The notes: generated by a model from the sequence alone, not told the origin. DNA of 64,000 nucleotides from Bradyrhizobium manausense (GCF_018131105.1 NZ_JAFCJI010000005.1:1-64000), one strand, 5' to 3'. Counted from the stretch's first letter, positions 9,271 through 17,099 are shown. A program made the numbers and translations.

Positions 9271-10086
9271 TTGCGTACGATTGTGTCCCATGCGCGCCGG
9301 CGGCGTCGCGCGATGCTTGTGGCCGCCACTCTCGCAAGCTCGCTGCTTGCGGCTCCTGCCCCGGTTTCAGCCGAAGGCCTGTTCGACTTCTTCTTCGGCG
9401 GGCTGCAGCAGCAACGCCCTCAGCGCGACGTGCCGCAGCAGGCGAGCCCCTTCGTCGATCCCTTCGCCAGTCAGAGCGGCCAGCCGCAATACGTGCCGCC
9501 GACGCGCTCGGCTGCGGCTGGCGGCTCCGGCCCGGCCTTCTGCGTGCGCAGCTGTGACGGCAAATATTTTCCGCTGATGCGCGGCCTCGCCTCGCCGGCG
9601 CAGATGTGTCAGTCTTTCTGCCCTGCCAGCACGACGAAGGTGTATTTCGGCTCCTCGATCGACGGCGCCTATAGCCAGTCCGGCGAGCGCTACGCCGACA
9701 GCGAGAACGCGTTCGCCTACCGCAAGGCGCTGCGCGCGGACTGCACCTGCAACGGCCGCGAGCCGGCCGGCCTCGCGCCGGTCGATTTGACGCTCGACGG
9801 TTCGCTGAAGGCCGGTGACGTCATCGCCACCACCGACGGCTTGGTTGCCTATACCGGCGTCCGACTTGGCCAGGAGCAGACCGCAGAGTTCACGCCCGTC
9901 GCCTCCTATCCCGGCCTCACCGCGCAGGTCCGCGCGCGGCTCGGTGAAATGAAGGTGGCCCCGGTGCGCGCAGAGACGGTGGCGGCCGATGCGCCCTCAG
10001 CCGAGATCGTGCGCGAGACGTTGCCTGACGTGACGACCTTGCCGAATACGTCGGCGAAATCGGCGAAGCGGGCGGGATTGGATTAA
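9271..10086 (+). CDS. DUF2865 domain-containing secreted protein
   Basis: A 271-residue protein with a basic N-terminus and a hydrophobic stretch ending in PVSAEG, a probable signal peptide. A Gln/Pro-rich linker follows, then the DUF2865 core (FCVRSCDGKYFPLMRG, CQSFCPASTTKVYFG, ADCTCNG), with six or so cysteines likely to form disulfides in the periplasm. The domain is widespread in Bradyrhizobium and relatives and has no established function. The start is TTG 9271. No operon partner is visible. Confidence 0.82.
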   Translation: MRTIVSHARRRRRAMLVAATLASSLLAAPAPVSAEGLFDFFFGGLQQQRPQRDVPQQASPFVDPFASQSGQPQYVPPTRSAAAGGSGPAFCVRSCDGKYFPLMRGLASPAQMCQSFCPASTTKVYFGSSIDGAYSQSGERYADSENAFAYRKALRADCTCNGREPAGLAPVDLTLDGSLKAGDVIATTDGLVAYTGVRLGQEQTAEFTPVASYPGLTAQVRARLGEMKVAPVRAETVAADAPSAEIVRETLPDVTTLPNTSAKSAKRAGLD

Positions 10087-10126
10087 GGCGCAACTCTAAC
10101 CACGCCGCCACCGCGAGGATGTTGCG

Positions 10127-10558
10127 TCACCGCCCGATGATCACCCCGATCACGTTCGGCGCCGCCAGATATTTCTCCTCGATCGCCGCGCGCGCAGCGG
10201 CGCGGTTGTCCGGCGTGAGCAGGCCGCGCTTCTCGGCCAGGATCATCCAGCAAAAGCCCCACCAGTCGGTCAGCATGCCGGTCTCGCTGACCAGGTCATA
10301 GCCCTGCTCGGCTGCGAAGATGCGCGCATGCGCTTCGTCCAGCGTGTCGAGGAAATGGTGATCTTCGGCAGCGAACAGATCATCGCTGATATCGTCGATG
10401 GTGTAGCCCCAGATTGACTGGCACACCGCGTTGAACTCGCGGTCGAACTGGTCGTCGTCAACGGCGTAGCGCCGCGCCGCCTGATGCAGCCGCGACAGCG
10501 ATCGCGCGAAATCGGCGATCCGCGTGAGGGCAAATTGATCGAAGGCAATGGTGGACAT
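10127..10558 (-). CDS. Conserved-looking hypothetical protein
   Basis: An acidic 143-residue soluble protein starting MSTIAFDQFALTRIADFA, with a tryptophan/aspartate-rich middle (WGYTIDDISDDLF) and a C-terminal TDWWGFCWMILAEKRGLL block. There is no signal peptide or membrane segment and I do not recognise a domain. The ATG at 10558 is preferred over an upstream in-frame ATG. A strong dyad at 10591-10619 lies about 33 bp upstream and may be its operator. Confidence 0.6.
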   Translation of the reverse strand: MSTIAFDQFALTRIADFARSLSRLHQAARRYAVDDDQFDREFNAVCQSIWGYTIDDISDDLFAAEDHHFLDTLDEAHARIFAAEQGYDLVSETGMLTDWWGFCWMILAEKRGLLTPDNRAAARAAIEEKYLAAPNVIGVIIGR

Positions 10559-10590
10559 GTAGTCCTCGCAAAGTCTGACAGACGCTAGAT

Positions 10591-10619
10591 ATTGTGTCGG
10601 CAACATGCCGAATCACAAT
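10591..10619. promoter_or_regulatory. Dyad ATTGTGTCGGCA / TGCCGA-CACAAT, possible operator
   Basis: Arms TCGGCA and TGCCGA are separated by ACA. Outer arms ATTGTG and CACAAT pair with only a 2-nt bulge, giving about 12 bp of dyad symmetry. It sits in AT-richer DNA just upstream of the hypothetical gene starting at 10558, where an operator or an RNA hairpin in its leader is plausible. The regulator is unknown. Confidence 0.45.
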
Positions 10620-10684
10620 GATATATCAAAGACTTGCTAAAGTGTTCTTAATTTGTTCCAGTGATAAGCAACCGATTTTGAGAT

Positions 10685-10720
10685 CGTCGTCCCGGCGAAA
10701 GCCAGGACCCATTACCCCGG
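10685..10720 (+). repeat. REP-like repeat, left copy flanking GIY-YIG gene
   Basis: The repeat begins CGTCGTCCCGGCGAAAGCCA and continues GGACCCATTACCCCGG. It contains an internal imperfect palindrome (CCCGGCGAAAGCCAGG). Its inverse lies at 11041-11076, and a close relative is repeated twice at 15138-15277. Confidence 0.8.
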
Positions 10721-10746
10721 TCAGCGTTGGCTTTGCGACCTTGAGC

Positions 10747-11037
10747 ATGAGCGCGAGCAGCTACTTCGTTTACATCCTGGCGAGCCGTCATCACGGCACG
10801 CTGTACATTGGCGTCACCAACGACATCCGAGCACGACTCGAGTTGCACCGTTCGGGTCGCGGCTCCAAGTTCGTGCAGAAGTACAAAATCTTCCGCCTCG
10901 TTCACATCGAAGCGTTTACGACGCCGCAAGAGGCGATCGCGCGCGAGAAGCAATTAAAGTTCTGGAAGCGCGACTGGAAGATCAAGCTGATCGAGCAGGA
11001 AAATCCTGATTGGAATGATCGGTCGGGCCTGATTTGA
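10747..11037 (+). CDS. GIY-YIG family endonuclease (small, UPF0213/YhbQ-like)
   Basis: A 96-residue protein that is essentially one GIY-YIG nuclease domain: YFVYILASRHHGTLYIGVTN carries the paired VYI and YIG strands, RARLELH supplies the conserved arginine and histidine, and EAIAREKQLKFWKRDWKIKLI holds the metal-binding glutamate and basic C-terminal helix. Stand-alone domains of this size nick or cut DNA; E. coli YhbQ is the nearest well-known relative. The ATG at 10747 is chosen because residues before it are encoded by the left repeat. The gene is tightly bracketed by inverted REP-like repeats, suggesting a role in spreading or cutting them. Confidence 0.88.
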   Translation: MSASSYFVYILASRHHGTLYIGVTNDIRARLELHRSGRGSKFVQKYKIFRLVHIEAFTTPQEAIAREKQLKFWKRDWKIKLIEQENPDWNDRSGLI

Positions 11038-11040
11038 CAG

Positions 11041-11076
11041 TCGGGGTAATGGGTCCTGGCTTTCGCCAGGACGACG
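11041..11076 (-). repeat. REP-like repeat, right copy flanking GIY-YIG gene
   Basis: This is the inverted copy of 10685-10720, beginning 3 bp after the nuclease stop codon; read on the reverse strand it starts CGTCGTCCTGGCGAAAGCCA. It differs from the left copy at about two positions. It also lies downstream of the small secreted protein gene at 11109-11348 on the minus strand. Confidence 0.8.
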
Positions 11077-11108
11077 ATACGGCGAAAGTTTGCTTCGCTC
11101 CAACGGCC

Positions 11109-11348
11109 TCAATTCACCGCCGACATCAGCTTATCCCCGCACGCGCTCGCGTAAAACTTGCCGCCGCATTGGCGCTTGATGGCGGCGCAGCGCTGTGCCG
11201 GTGTTGCGCTTTGCGGGAGCGAGACGGCGCAGCTGAGCCCATCGGCGCTGCGCTTGCCGGCGGCAAAGGCGGCGCTGGGGGCGGTGATGCAGACGACGAG
11301 CAGGGCGGCGGTGGCGATTTCGATCAGCACTCGCATCAGCGATTTCAT
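11109..11348 (-). CDS. Small secreted cysteine-containing protein
   Basis: A 79-residue protein with a clear signal peptide (basic start, hydrophobic core, cleavage probably after AAFA). The mature part is about 50 residues with four cysteines (LSCAVSLP, QRCAAIKRQCGGKFYASACG), which suggests two disulfides in the periplasm. No domain was recognised. GGAGACGG lies before the ATG at 11348. It is divergent from glgP. Confidence 0.65.
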   Translation of the reverse strand: MKSLMRVLIEIATAALLVVCITAPSAAFAAGKRSADGLSCAVSLPQSATPAQRCAAIKRQCGGKFYASACGDKLMSAVN

Positions 11349-11371
11349 GAGCCGTCTCCTCCACAGTGATG

Positions 11372-11405
11372 GCCGAATTTGTGCTCAATGTAGCACCAAA
11401 TCGGC
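11372..11405. promoter_or_regulatory. Imperfect 14-bp dyad in the divergent glgP region
   Basis: GCCGAATTTGTGCT at 11372-11385 and AGCACCAAATCGGC at 11392-11405 are inverted copies matching at 12 of 14 positions around a 6-nt spacer. It lies between the divergent small secreted protein gene and glgP, where a repressor or activator could control both. No regulator is identified. Confidence 0.4.
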
Positions 11406-11556
11406 GTTCCTCCGTGCTGCTCCGGGTTCCCAAACCGGCCCGTTCCTTGCATAATTTTGCGCCAGCGCAGTGCACGGCCGCGCCAGCAATGGTTCCGGTG
11501 CAGAGGCAAGACGCGTAGGGTTTAGTGGTGTTTCTGTCGACCAGGAAGTGACGGCC

Positions 11557-14082
11557 TTGCAAGATCAATCGTTCCAGCCAAATTCTCCCGCCCCCGGTCA
11601 GCCGATCGACGAACTTGCGCTGTCGGAGATCAAGGGCGCGATCCTGGCGAAGCTGCGCCTTGCCATCGGCAAGGACGCGGGCATGGCGACCAAACACGAC
11701 TGGTACCAGGCCGCAGCGCTGGCGCTGCGCGACCGCATCGTGCATCGCTGGCTGTCGGCCGAGAAGCGCAGCTACGACGCAGGCCGCAAGCGCGTCTATT
11801 ATCTCTCGCTCGAATTCCTGATCGGCCGCCTCTTCACCGACGCGCTCAACAACATGGGGCTCTTGAAGATCTTCGAGGTCGCGCTCGGCGATCTCGGCGT
11901 GTCGCTGCCTGAGCTGCGCAAGTGCGAGCCGGACGCGGCGCTCGGCAACGGCGGTCTCGGCCGTCTCGCCGCCTGCTTCATGGAAAGCATGGCGACGCTG
12001 CAGATCCCCGCGATCGGCTATGGCATCCGCTATGATTACGGCCTGTTCCGACAGATCATCAATCAGGGCTGGCAGCAGGAATATCCGGACGAATGGCTCG
12101 GCTTCGGCAATCCCTGGGAACTGCAGCGCCCCGAGGTGATCTACGACGTCAATTTCGGCGGCGGGGTCGAGCATGTCGACGACAAGGGCCGCGACCGCGC
12201 GATCTGGCACGCGAGCGAGACCGTGCAGGCGATCGCCTATGACACGCCGATCGTCGGCTGGCGCGGCCAGCACGTCAATGCGCTGCGGCTATGGTCGGCG
12301 CGCTCGCCCGATCCGCTCAAGCTCGACGCCTTCAACATGGGCGACTATGTCAGCGCCAGCGCCGAGCAGTCGCGCGCGGAGGCGATCTGCAAATTCCTCT
12401 ACCCGAACGACGAGAGCCCGGCGGGCCGCGAACTGCGCCTGCGCCAGGAATATTTCTTCGTCTCGGCCTCGCTCCAGGATCTGATCAAGCGGCATCTCGC
12501 CTCCGACGGCCAGCTGCGCAGCCTGTCGTCCAAGGTCGCGGTGCAGCTCAACGATACCCATCCGAGCCTCGCCGTCACCGAACTGATGCGCATTCTCGTC
12601 GACCTTCACAATTTCCGCTGGGACGAGGCGTGGAAGATCACGGTCGCCACCCTTTCCTACACCAACCACACGCTGCTGCCGGAGGCCCTCGAGACCTGGC
12701 CGGTCGAACTGTTCGAGAAGCTGCTGCCGCGCCATCTCGAAATCATCTACCGCATCAATGTCCAGCACCTCGCGCTCGCCGAAGCGCGCGCCCCCGGCGA
12801 CATCGATTTCCGTGCCTCGGTCTCGCTGATCGACGAGAAGAGCGGCCGCCGCGTCCGCATGGGCCAGCTCGCCTTCGTCGGCTCGCACCGCATCAACGGC
12901 GTCTCGGCGATGCATTCGGATCTGATGCGCGAGACCGTATTCCACGATCTCAATCATCTCTATCCCGGCCGCATCACCAACAAGACCAACGGCATCACCT
13001 TCCGCCGCTGGTTGATGCTGGCGAACCCGAAGCTGACCGATCTGCTGCGCGAGACCTGCGGCGAGGCCGTGCTCGACGATCCGACTCAGCTCTCGTTGAT
13101 CGAGGCGCGCGCCAGCGACGTCGAATTCCAGAAGAAATTCCGCAGCGTCAAGCTTCACAACAAGACAGCACTGGCACGCCTGATCGGCGAACGGCTCGGC
13201 ATCAAGGTCGACCCCACCGCCCTGTTCGACGTGCAGATCAAGCGCATCCACGAATACAAGCGCCAGCTGCTCAACATCATCGAGACAGTCGCGCTGTACC
13301 AGTCGATCAAGGACGACCCCAACGGCAATTGGGTGCCGCGGGTCAAGATTTTTGCCGGCAAGGCTGCGGCGAGCTATCGCTACGCCAAATTGATCATCAA
13401 GCTGATCAACGACGTCGCCGAGGTCGTCAACAACGATCCTGCGATCGACGGCAAGCTCAAGGTCGTCTTCCTGCCCGACTACAATGTCAGTCTTGCCGAA
13501 GTGATCATTCCCGCGGCGGATTTGTCCGAGCAGATCTCGACCGCCGGCATGGAAGCGTCCGGCACCGGCAACATGAAGCTGGCGCTCAACGGTGCGATCA
13601 CGATCGGCACGCTCGACGGCGCCAATATCGAGATCCGCGACCAGGTCGGCGCGGAGAACATCGCGATCTTCGGCATGGAGGCCGGCGACGTGATGATCCG
13701 CCGCAAGCAGGGACTGGATGCTTCCGACGTGATCCGCAACTCGCCAAAGCTCCAGCGCGCCATCAACGCGATCAGCACCGGCGAGTTCTCGCCCGGCGAT
13801 CCCGGCCGCTTCGAATCCATCGCGCACGCGCTGCGTCATCTCGATCATTACATGGTCAGCGCCGATTTCGATTCCTACTACGAGGCCCAGCGCGCGGTCG
13901 ACGCACGCTGGCAGGTGATACCGGCCTGGACCCGTGCCTCCATCCTCAATGTCGCGCGCATGGCGTGGTTTTCATCCGACCGCACCATCCGCGAATATGC
14001 CGAGGAGATCTGGAACGTGCCGGTGAATCCGATCACACCACCGTTCCAACAGGCTGAAGACCTGCGCGACGCCGCGATCTGA
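11557..14082 (+). CDS. glgP: Glycogen/starch/alpha-glucan phosphorylase
   Basis: About 841 residues, the usual length for the family. It releases glucose-1-phosphate from glycogen using phosphate and pyridoxal phosphate. Blocks include YYLSLEFLIGRLF, LGNGGLGRLAACF, IGYGIRYDYGLF, NKTNGITFRRWL, IKRIHEYKRQLLN and the PLP site ASGTGNMKLALNG (lysine near residue 674). The TTG at 11557 is chosen because AGGAAG lies 9 bp before it; the frame is open to 11470, so a longer product is possible. No other glycogen gene is adjacent, so it may be a detached member of the glycogen pathway. Confidence 0.96.
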   Translation: MQDQSFQPNSPAPGQPIDELALSEIKGAILAKLRLAIGKDAGMATKHDWYQAAALALRDRIVHRWLSAEKRSYDAGRKRVYYLSLEFLIGRLFTDALNNMGLLKIFEVALGDLGVSLPELRKCEPDAALGNGGLGRLAACFMESMATLQIPAIGYGIRYDYGLFRQIINQGWQQEYPDEWLGFGNPWELQRPEVIYDVNFGGGVEHVDDKGRDRAIWHASETVQAIAYDTPIVGWRGQHVNALRLWSARSPDPLKLDAFNMGDYVSASAEQSRAEAICKFLYPNDESPAGRELRLRQEYFFVSASLQDLIKRHLASDGQLRSLSSKVAVQLNDTHPSLAVTELMRILVDLHNFRWDEAWKITVATLSYTNHTLLPEALETWPVELFEKLLPRHLEIIYRINVQHLALAEARAPGDIDFRASVSLIDEKSGRRVRMGQLAFVGSHRINGVSAMHSDLMRETVFHDLNHLYPGRITNKTNGITFRRWLMLANPKLTDLLRETCGEAVLDDPTQLSLIEARASDVEFQKKFRSVKLHNKTALARLIGERLGIKVDPTALFDVQIKRIHEYKRQLLNIIETVALYQSIKDDPNGNWVPRVKIFAGKAAASYRYAKLIIKLINDVAEVVNNDPAIDGKLKVVFLPDYNVSLAEVIIPAADLSEQISTAGMEASGTGNMKLALNGAITIGTLDGANIEIRDQVGAENIAIFGMEAGDVMIRRKQGLDASDVIRNSPKLQRAINAISTGEFSPGDPGRFESIAHALRHLDHYMVSADFDSYYEAQRAVDARWQVIPAWTRASILNVARMAWFSSDRTIREYAEEIWNVPVNPITPPFQQAEDLRDAAI

Positions 14083-14204
14083 TTTTCCGCGGCGTGAAAT
14101 CGACTTACCTGCGAGGTCATTGCGTCTCGCATGGCGGATGATGATATGACTGTCGTCATCCCCAAAGCGCGTCAGCTAGACGGGCGCGCCGCGACCTCAA
14201 ACGC

Positions 14205-14285
14205 CGTCATTGCGAGCGCAGCGAAGCAATCCAGGTTCTTTTCCGCGGCGGCAGTCTGGATTGCTTCGCTGCGCTCGCAATGACG
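14205..14285. repeat. Perfect 30-bp inverted repeat, REP-like hairpin
   Basis: CGTCATTGCGAGCGCAGCGA... at 14205-14234 and its exact complement at 14256-14285 are separated by 21 nt. The arm is unlike the 10.7-kb REP family, so it is a second palindrome class. It lies between glgP and the thioesterase gene. The hairpin could protect or stop the glgP transcript; there is no T-tract. Confidence 0.85.
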
Positions 14286-14309
14286 GTTGGGAAGACACCG
14301 AGGACGAAA

Positions 14310-15125
14310 ATGCACGCCAAGCTCCCGCACCCCTTCGACGACGCCACCCGCATCACCGCCGGCGACTCCAGTTGGCAGGGGCACACCAGCGACGATTACT
14401 GGGCCTTCGTCGGCCCGTTCGGGGGCGCGACCGCCGCAACCATTTTGCGCGCGCTGATCGAGCATCCGCAACGCGCCGGCGATCCGCTGGCGCTCACCGT
14501 CAATTATTGCGCACCGATCGCCAAGGGTCCGTTCGATCTCGATATCCGCCTGGTGAAGGCCAACCGCTCCAGCCAGCACTGGAGCGTCGAACTGTCGCAG
14601 GGCGGCGGCGAGGTCGCGACGCTCGCCACCGCCGTATTCGCCGAGCGCCGGCCGTCCTGGGAGCACAGGGTAGCGCAATATCCCGATGCAAAGCCGTTCG
14701 AACAAACGCTGCCGTTTCCGAAGATCCAGGCGTCCTGGGCCAACCAGTATGAATTCCGCTTCGTCGAGGGTGAGATGCGGCTCGGTCCGCCGCAGGCGGA
14801 GCTCGCGAGCACCTATTCAAAACTCTGGATCAGCGATCGCGAGCCACGCAGGATCGACATGCCGTCGCTGATGTCGATGTCGGATGCCTTCTTCGGCCGC
14901 ATCTTCCATGCCAGGCGCGAACTGGTGCCGTTCGGCACGGTGTCGCTGACGACGTATTTCCATACCGACAGCGACGAGCTCGCGGCCGAGGACGTCACGC
15001 GCGTGCTCGCGACGGCCGATTCGAAGATCATGCACAAGAGCTACGCCGACCAGAACGCCGAGCTGTGGTCGCCGAACGGACGACTGCTCGCGACGACGAC
15101 GCAGATCGCTTATTTCAAGGCGTAG
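14310..15125 (+). CDS. Thioesterase family protein (TesB-like double hotdog)
   Basis: A 271-residue protein with two probable hotdog halves: an N-terminal part with GPFGGATAATILRALIEHP and a C-terminal part with PSLMSMSDAFFGRIFHAR and TVSLTTYFHTD. This arrangement is seen in acyl-CoA thioesterase/TesB-like proteins that hydrolyse acyl-CoA. The ATG at 14310 follows GAGGACG; an earlier ATG at 14280 falls inside the palindromic repeat and is rejected. No neighbouring fatty-acid genes are present. Confidence 0.78.
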   Translation: MHAKLPHPFDDATRITAGDSSWQGHTSDDYWAFVGPFGGATAATILRALIEHPQRAGDPLALTVNYCAPIAKGPFDLDIRLVKANRSSQHWSVELSQGGGEVATLATAVFAERRPSWEHRVAQYPDAKPFEQTLPFPKIQASWANQYEFRFVEGEMRLGPPQAELASTYSKLWISDREPRRIDMPSLMSMSDAFFGRIFHARRELVPFGTVSLTTYFHTDSDELAAEDVTRVLATADSKIMHKSYADQNAELWSPNGRLLATTTQIAYFKA

Positions 15126-15137
15126 GTCTCTCCCCAA

Positions 15138-15277
15138 CGTCGTCCCGGCGAAGGCCGGGACCCATAACCACAGGGAGCGGTTTGGCGAAGATTGGCAGTG
15201 ATCTTCTTCCTCGGCACTCGCACCGCGCTCCCTCGATAGATCACGCGGTATGGGTCCCGGCCTGCGCCGGGACGACG
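15138..15277. repeat. Inverted REP doublet (REPIN-like), same family as the GIY-YIG repeats
   Basis: The left arm at 15138-15166 starts CGTCGTCCCGGCGAAGGCCG. The right arm at 15249-15277 is its inverse with one mismatch. Inside, AGGGAGCGG near the left arm and CCGCGCTCCCT near the right arm extend the symmetry imperfectly. The arms share CGTCGTCCCGGCGAA and GGACCCAT with the repeats flanking the nuclease gene at 10.7-11.1 kb. Such doublets fold into long hairpins. Confidence 0.8.
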
Positions 15278-15309
15278 CTGAGTGCTCAGTCAGAGCGACG
15301 CACAAACAA

Positions 15310-15335
15310 AAAGGGCGGCCTCACGGCCGCCCTTT
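15310..15335 (-). terminator. Rho-independent terminator of pckA
   Basis: Read on the minus strand, an 11-bp perfect stem (AAAGGGCGGCC with GGCCGCCCTTT) closes a 4-nt loop and is followed by TTTTGTTTG. It lies about 20 bp after the pckA stop codon. Stem, tight loop and T-tract make this the clearest intrinsic terminator in the window. Confidence 0.88.
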
Positions 15336-15355
15336 GCATTCGAACGAGGCGAAGG

Positions 15356-16972
15356 CTACTCCGCCGCGAGCTTCACGTCCGGCGCAGCGGCGCGCACTTC
15401 TGCGTCGACCTGGGCTTCGAACTTGGCAAAGTTCTTCTGGAACATGCCGACCAGACGACGTGCGGTCTTGTCGAACTCGTCCTTGTCCTTCCAGGTGTTG
15501 ACAGGGTTGAGGATCTCGCTCGGCACGCCCGGCAGCGCGGTCGGGACGGCGAAGCCGAAATACTTGTCGGTGCGGAATTCGACGTTGCGAAGCGAGCCGT
15601 CGAGCGCGGCGGTGAGCAGCGCGCGCGTGACCTTGATCGGCATGCGCGAGCCGGTGCCGAACTTGCCGCCGGTCCAGCCGGTGTTGACCAGCCAGCAGTC
15701 GACATTGTGCTGGGCGATCAGGTCGCGCAGCATGTTGCCGTAGACGCTGGGGTCAAGCGGCAGGAAGGGCGAGCCGAAGCAGGTCGAGAATTCCGGCTGC
15801 GGCTCGTTGCCGAGACCGCGTTCGGTGCCGGCCACCTTGGCGGTGTAGCCGGAGAGGAAGTGGTACATCGCCTGTGCCGGCGACAGCTTCGCGATCGGCG
15901 GCAGCACGCCGAAGGCATCGGCGGCGAGCATGACCACGTTCTTCGGCTGCGGCGCGCGGCCGGTACGCGAAGCGTTCGGGATGAAATCGAGCGGATAGGC
16001 CGAACGCGTGTTCTCGGTCTTGGAGCCGTTGTCGAAATCGACGATTCGGGTGTCTTCGTCGAGCACGCAGTTCTCGAGCACCGCGCCGAAGCGGGTCGAG
16101 GCCGCATAGATCTCGGGCTCGGCTTCCTGCGAGAGCTTGATGCACTTGGCGTAGCAGCCGCCTTCAAAGTTGAACACGCCGTTCGGACCCCAGCCGTGCT
16201 CGTCGTCACCGATCAGTGTGCGATTGGGATCGGCCGACAGCGTGGTCTTGCCGGTGCCGGACAAGCCAAAGAAGATCGCGGTATCGCCGTTGGCGCCGAC
16301 ATTGGCCGAGCAGTGCATCGGCATCACGCCGCGCTCGGGCAGATAATAGTTCAGCGTGGTGAAGACCGACTTCTTCATCTCGCCGGCATAATAGGAGCCG
16401 CCGATCAGCACGATCTTGCGGGCGAAGTCGATCGCGACGACGTTCTCCGACCTGCAGCCATGACGCTTCGGATCGGCGCGGAAGCTCGGCATGTCGATGA
16501 TGGTGAGCTCGGGCGTGAAGCTCGACAGTTCGACGGCCTCTGGGCGGATCAGCAGCGTGCGGATGAACAGCGAGTGCCAGGCAAGCTCGGTGAAGACCCG
16601 GGTCTTGATCCGGTAAGCCGGATCGGCACCACCGTAGAGGTCCTGTGCAAACAGGCTCTTGCCTTCAGCGTGCTTGAGGAAATCCTGATAGAGCGTCTCG
16701 AACTGTTCTGCGGTGATCGACTGGTTGCCGGCCCACCACATCTTCTTGTCGGTGGTCGCGTCGCGCACCGTGAACTTGTCCTTCGGGCTGCGGCCGGTGA
16801 ACTCGCCGGTATCAGCGCAGAGCGAGCCGTCAGCCGACAGCACCGCTTCACCCGCGGAGAGCGAGTATTGATAGAGTTGCGGCGCGCCGAGGTTCCAGTG
16901 AACCTGTTTGAGATTCCTTAAGCCGAATTTGTCGGCGCCGAAGGCACCGTTGCGCACGCCCGTCTCTTGCAC
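15356..16972 (-). CDS. pckA: Phosphoenolpyruvate carboxykinase (ATP)
   Basis: A 538-residue enzyme converting oxaloacetate and ATP to phosphoenolpyruvate, the entry step of gluconeogenesis during growth on dicarboxylates. It has FTGRSPKDKF, the metal and substrate block MPMHCSANVG, the P-loop FFGLSGTGKTTLS with the following LIGDDEHGW, and the C-terminal TGWTGGKFGTGSRM. Start GTG 16972 is preceded by GGAGGA at the right distance; the 9 codons upstream are not typical of the family. In rhizobia pckA lies beside chvI/chvG; here two genes (TPR-CHAT and HugZ-like) sit between them. Confidence 0.97.
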   Translation of the reverse strand: MQETGVRNGAFGADKFGLRNLKQVHWNLGAPQLYQYSLSAGEAVLSADGSLCADTGEFTGRSPKDKFTVRDATTDKKMWWAGNQSITAEQFETLYQDFLKHAEGKSLFAQDLYGGADPAYRIKTRVFTELAWHSLFIRTLLIRPEAVELSSFTPELTIIDMPSFRADPKRHGCRSENVVAIDFARKIVLIGGSYYAGEMKKSVFTTLNYYLPERGVMPMHCSANVGANGDTAIFFGLSGTGKTTLSADPNRTLIGDDEHGWGPNGVFNFEGGCYAKCIKLSQEAEPEIYAASTRFGAVLENCVLDEDTRIVDFDNGSKTENTRSAYPLDFIPNASRTGRAPQPKNVVMLAADAFGVLPPIAKLSPAQAMYHFLSGYTAKVAGTERGLGNEPQPEFSTCFGSPFLPLDPSVYGNMLRDLIAQHNVDCWLVNTGWTGGKFGTGSRMPIKVTRALLTAALDGSLRNVEFRTDKYFGFAVPTALPGVPSEILNPVNTWKDKDEFDKTARRLVGMFQKNFAKFEAQVDAEVRAAAPDVKLAAE

Positions 16973-17070
16973 GAAAAATCCTCCTAGAACCCGCGACACA
17001 TGGCGCGACTAAGCTCTGTCGCCATCGCAGTCACCGTGAATTGCAGGCCGTCCGGCCTCGGCTGGACGAC

Positions 17071-17099
17071 CTAATAATGGTGAACGCTGGCGTTGCCAA
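17071..17099 (-). promoter_or_regulatory. Candidate sigma-70 promoter for pckA
   Basis: On the minus strand TTGGCA (17099-17094) and TATTAG (17076-17071) are spaced by 17 bp, about 100 bp upstream of the pckA GTG. Hexamers and spacing fit a housekeeping promoter. No ChvI site was assigned. Confidence 0.4.

Larger units (their letters stand above)
10685..11076 (+). mobile_element. REP-flanked GIY-YIG nuclease unit (candidate small mobile element)
   Basis: A compact 392-bp unit: a 36-bp repeat at 10685-10720, a GIY-YIG gene at 10747-11037, and the inverse of the same repeat at 11041-11076. By eye the two repeats match at 34 of 36 positions. The gap is 26 bp to the start codon and 3 bp after the stop codon, so the unit contains little else. 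The repeat core also occurs as an inverted doublet at 15138-15277. No target-site duplication is obvious. Mobility is inferred from architecture only. Confidence 0.55.

Noticed and set aside
11470..11556. A longer N-terminus for glycogen phosphorylase starting at 11470
   Set aside because: The extra residues are unlike the family and TTG 11557 has a well-placed AGGAAG, although the longer form cannot be fully excluded.
12289..14057. Long open frames on both strands inside glgP (519 and 588 codons)
   Set aside because: Typical high-GC shadow frames; composition is Arg/Asp-rich and the phosphorylase frame carries all conserved motifs.
15065..16921. Long open frame antisense to pckA (over 600 codons)
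   Set aside because: It mirrors the codon bias of pckA, its predicted protein is a low-complexity Arg/Gly/Asp-rich string, and no family is recognised; pckA on the other strand is certain.
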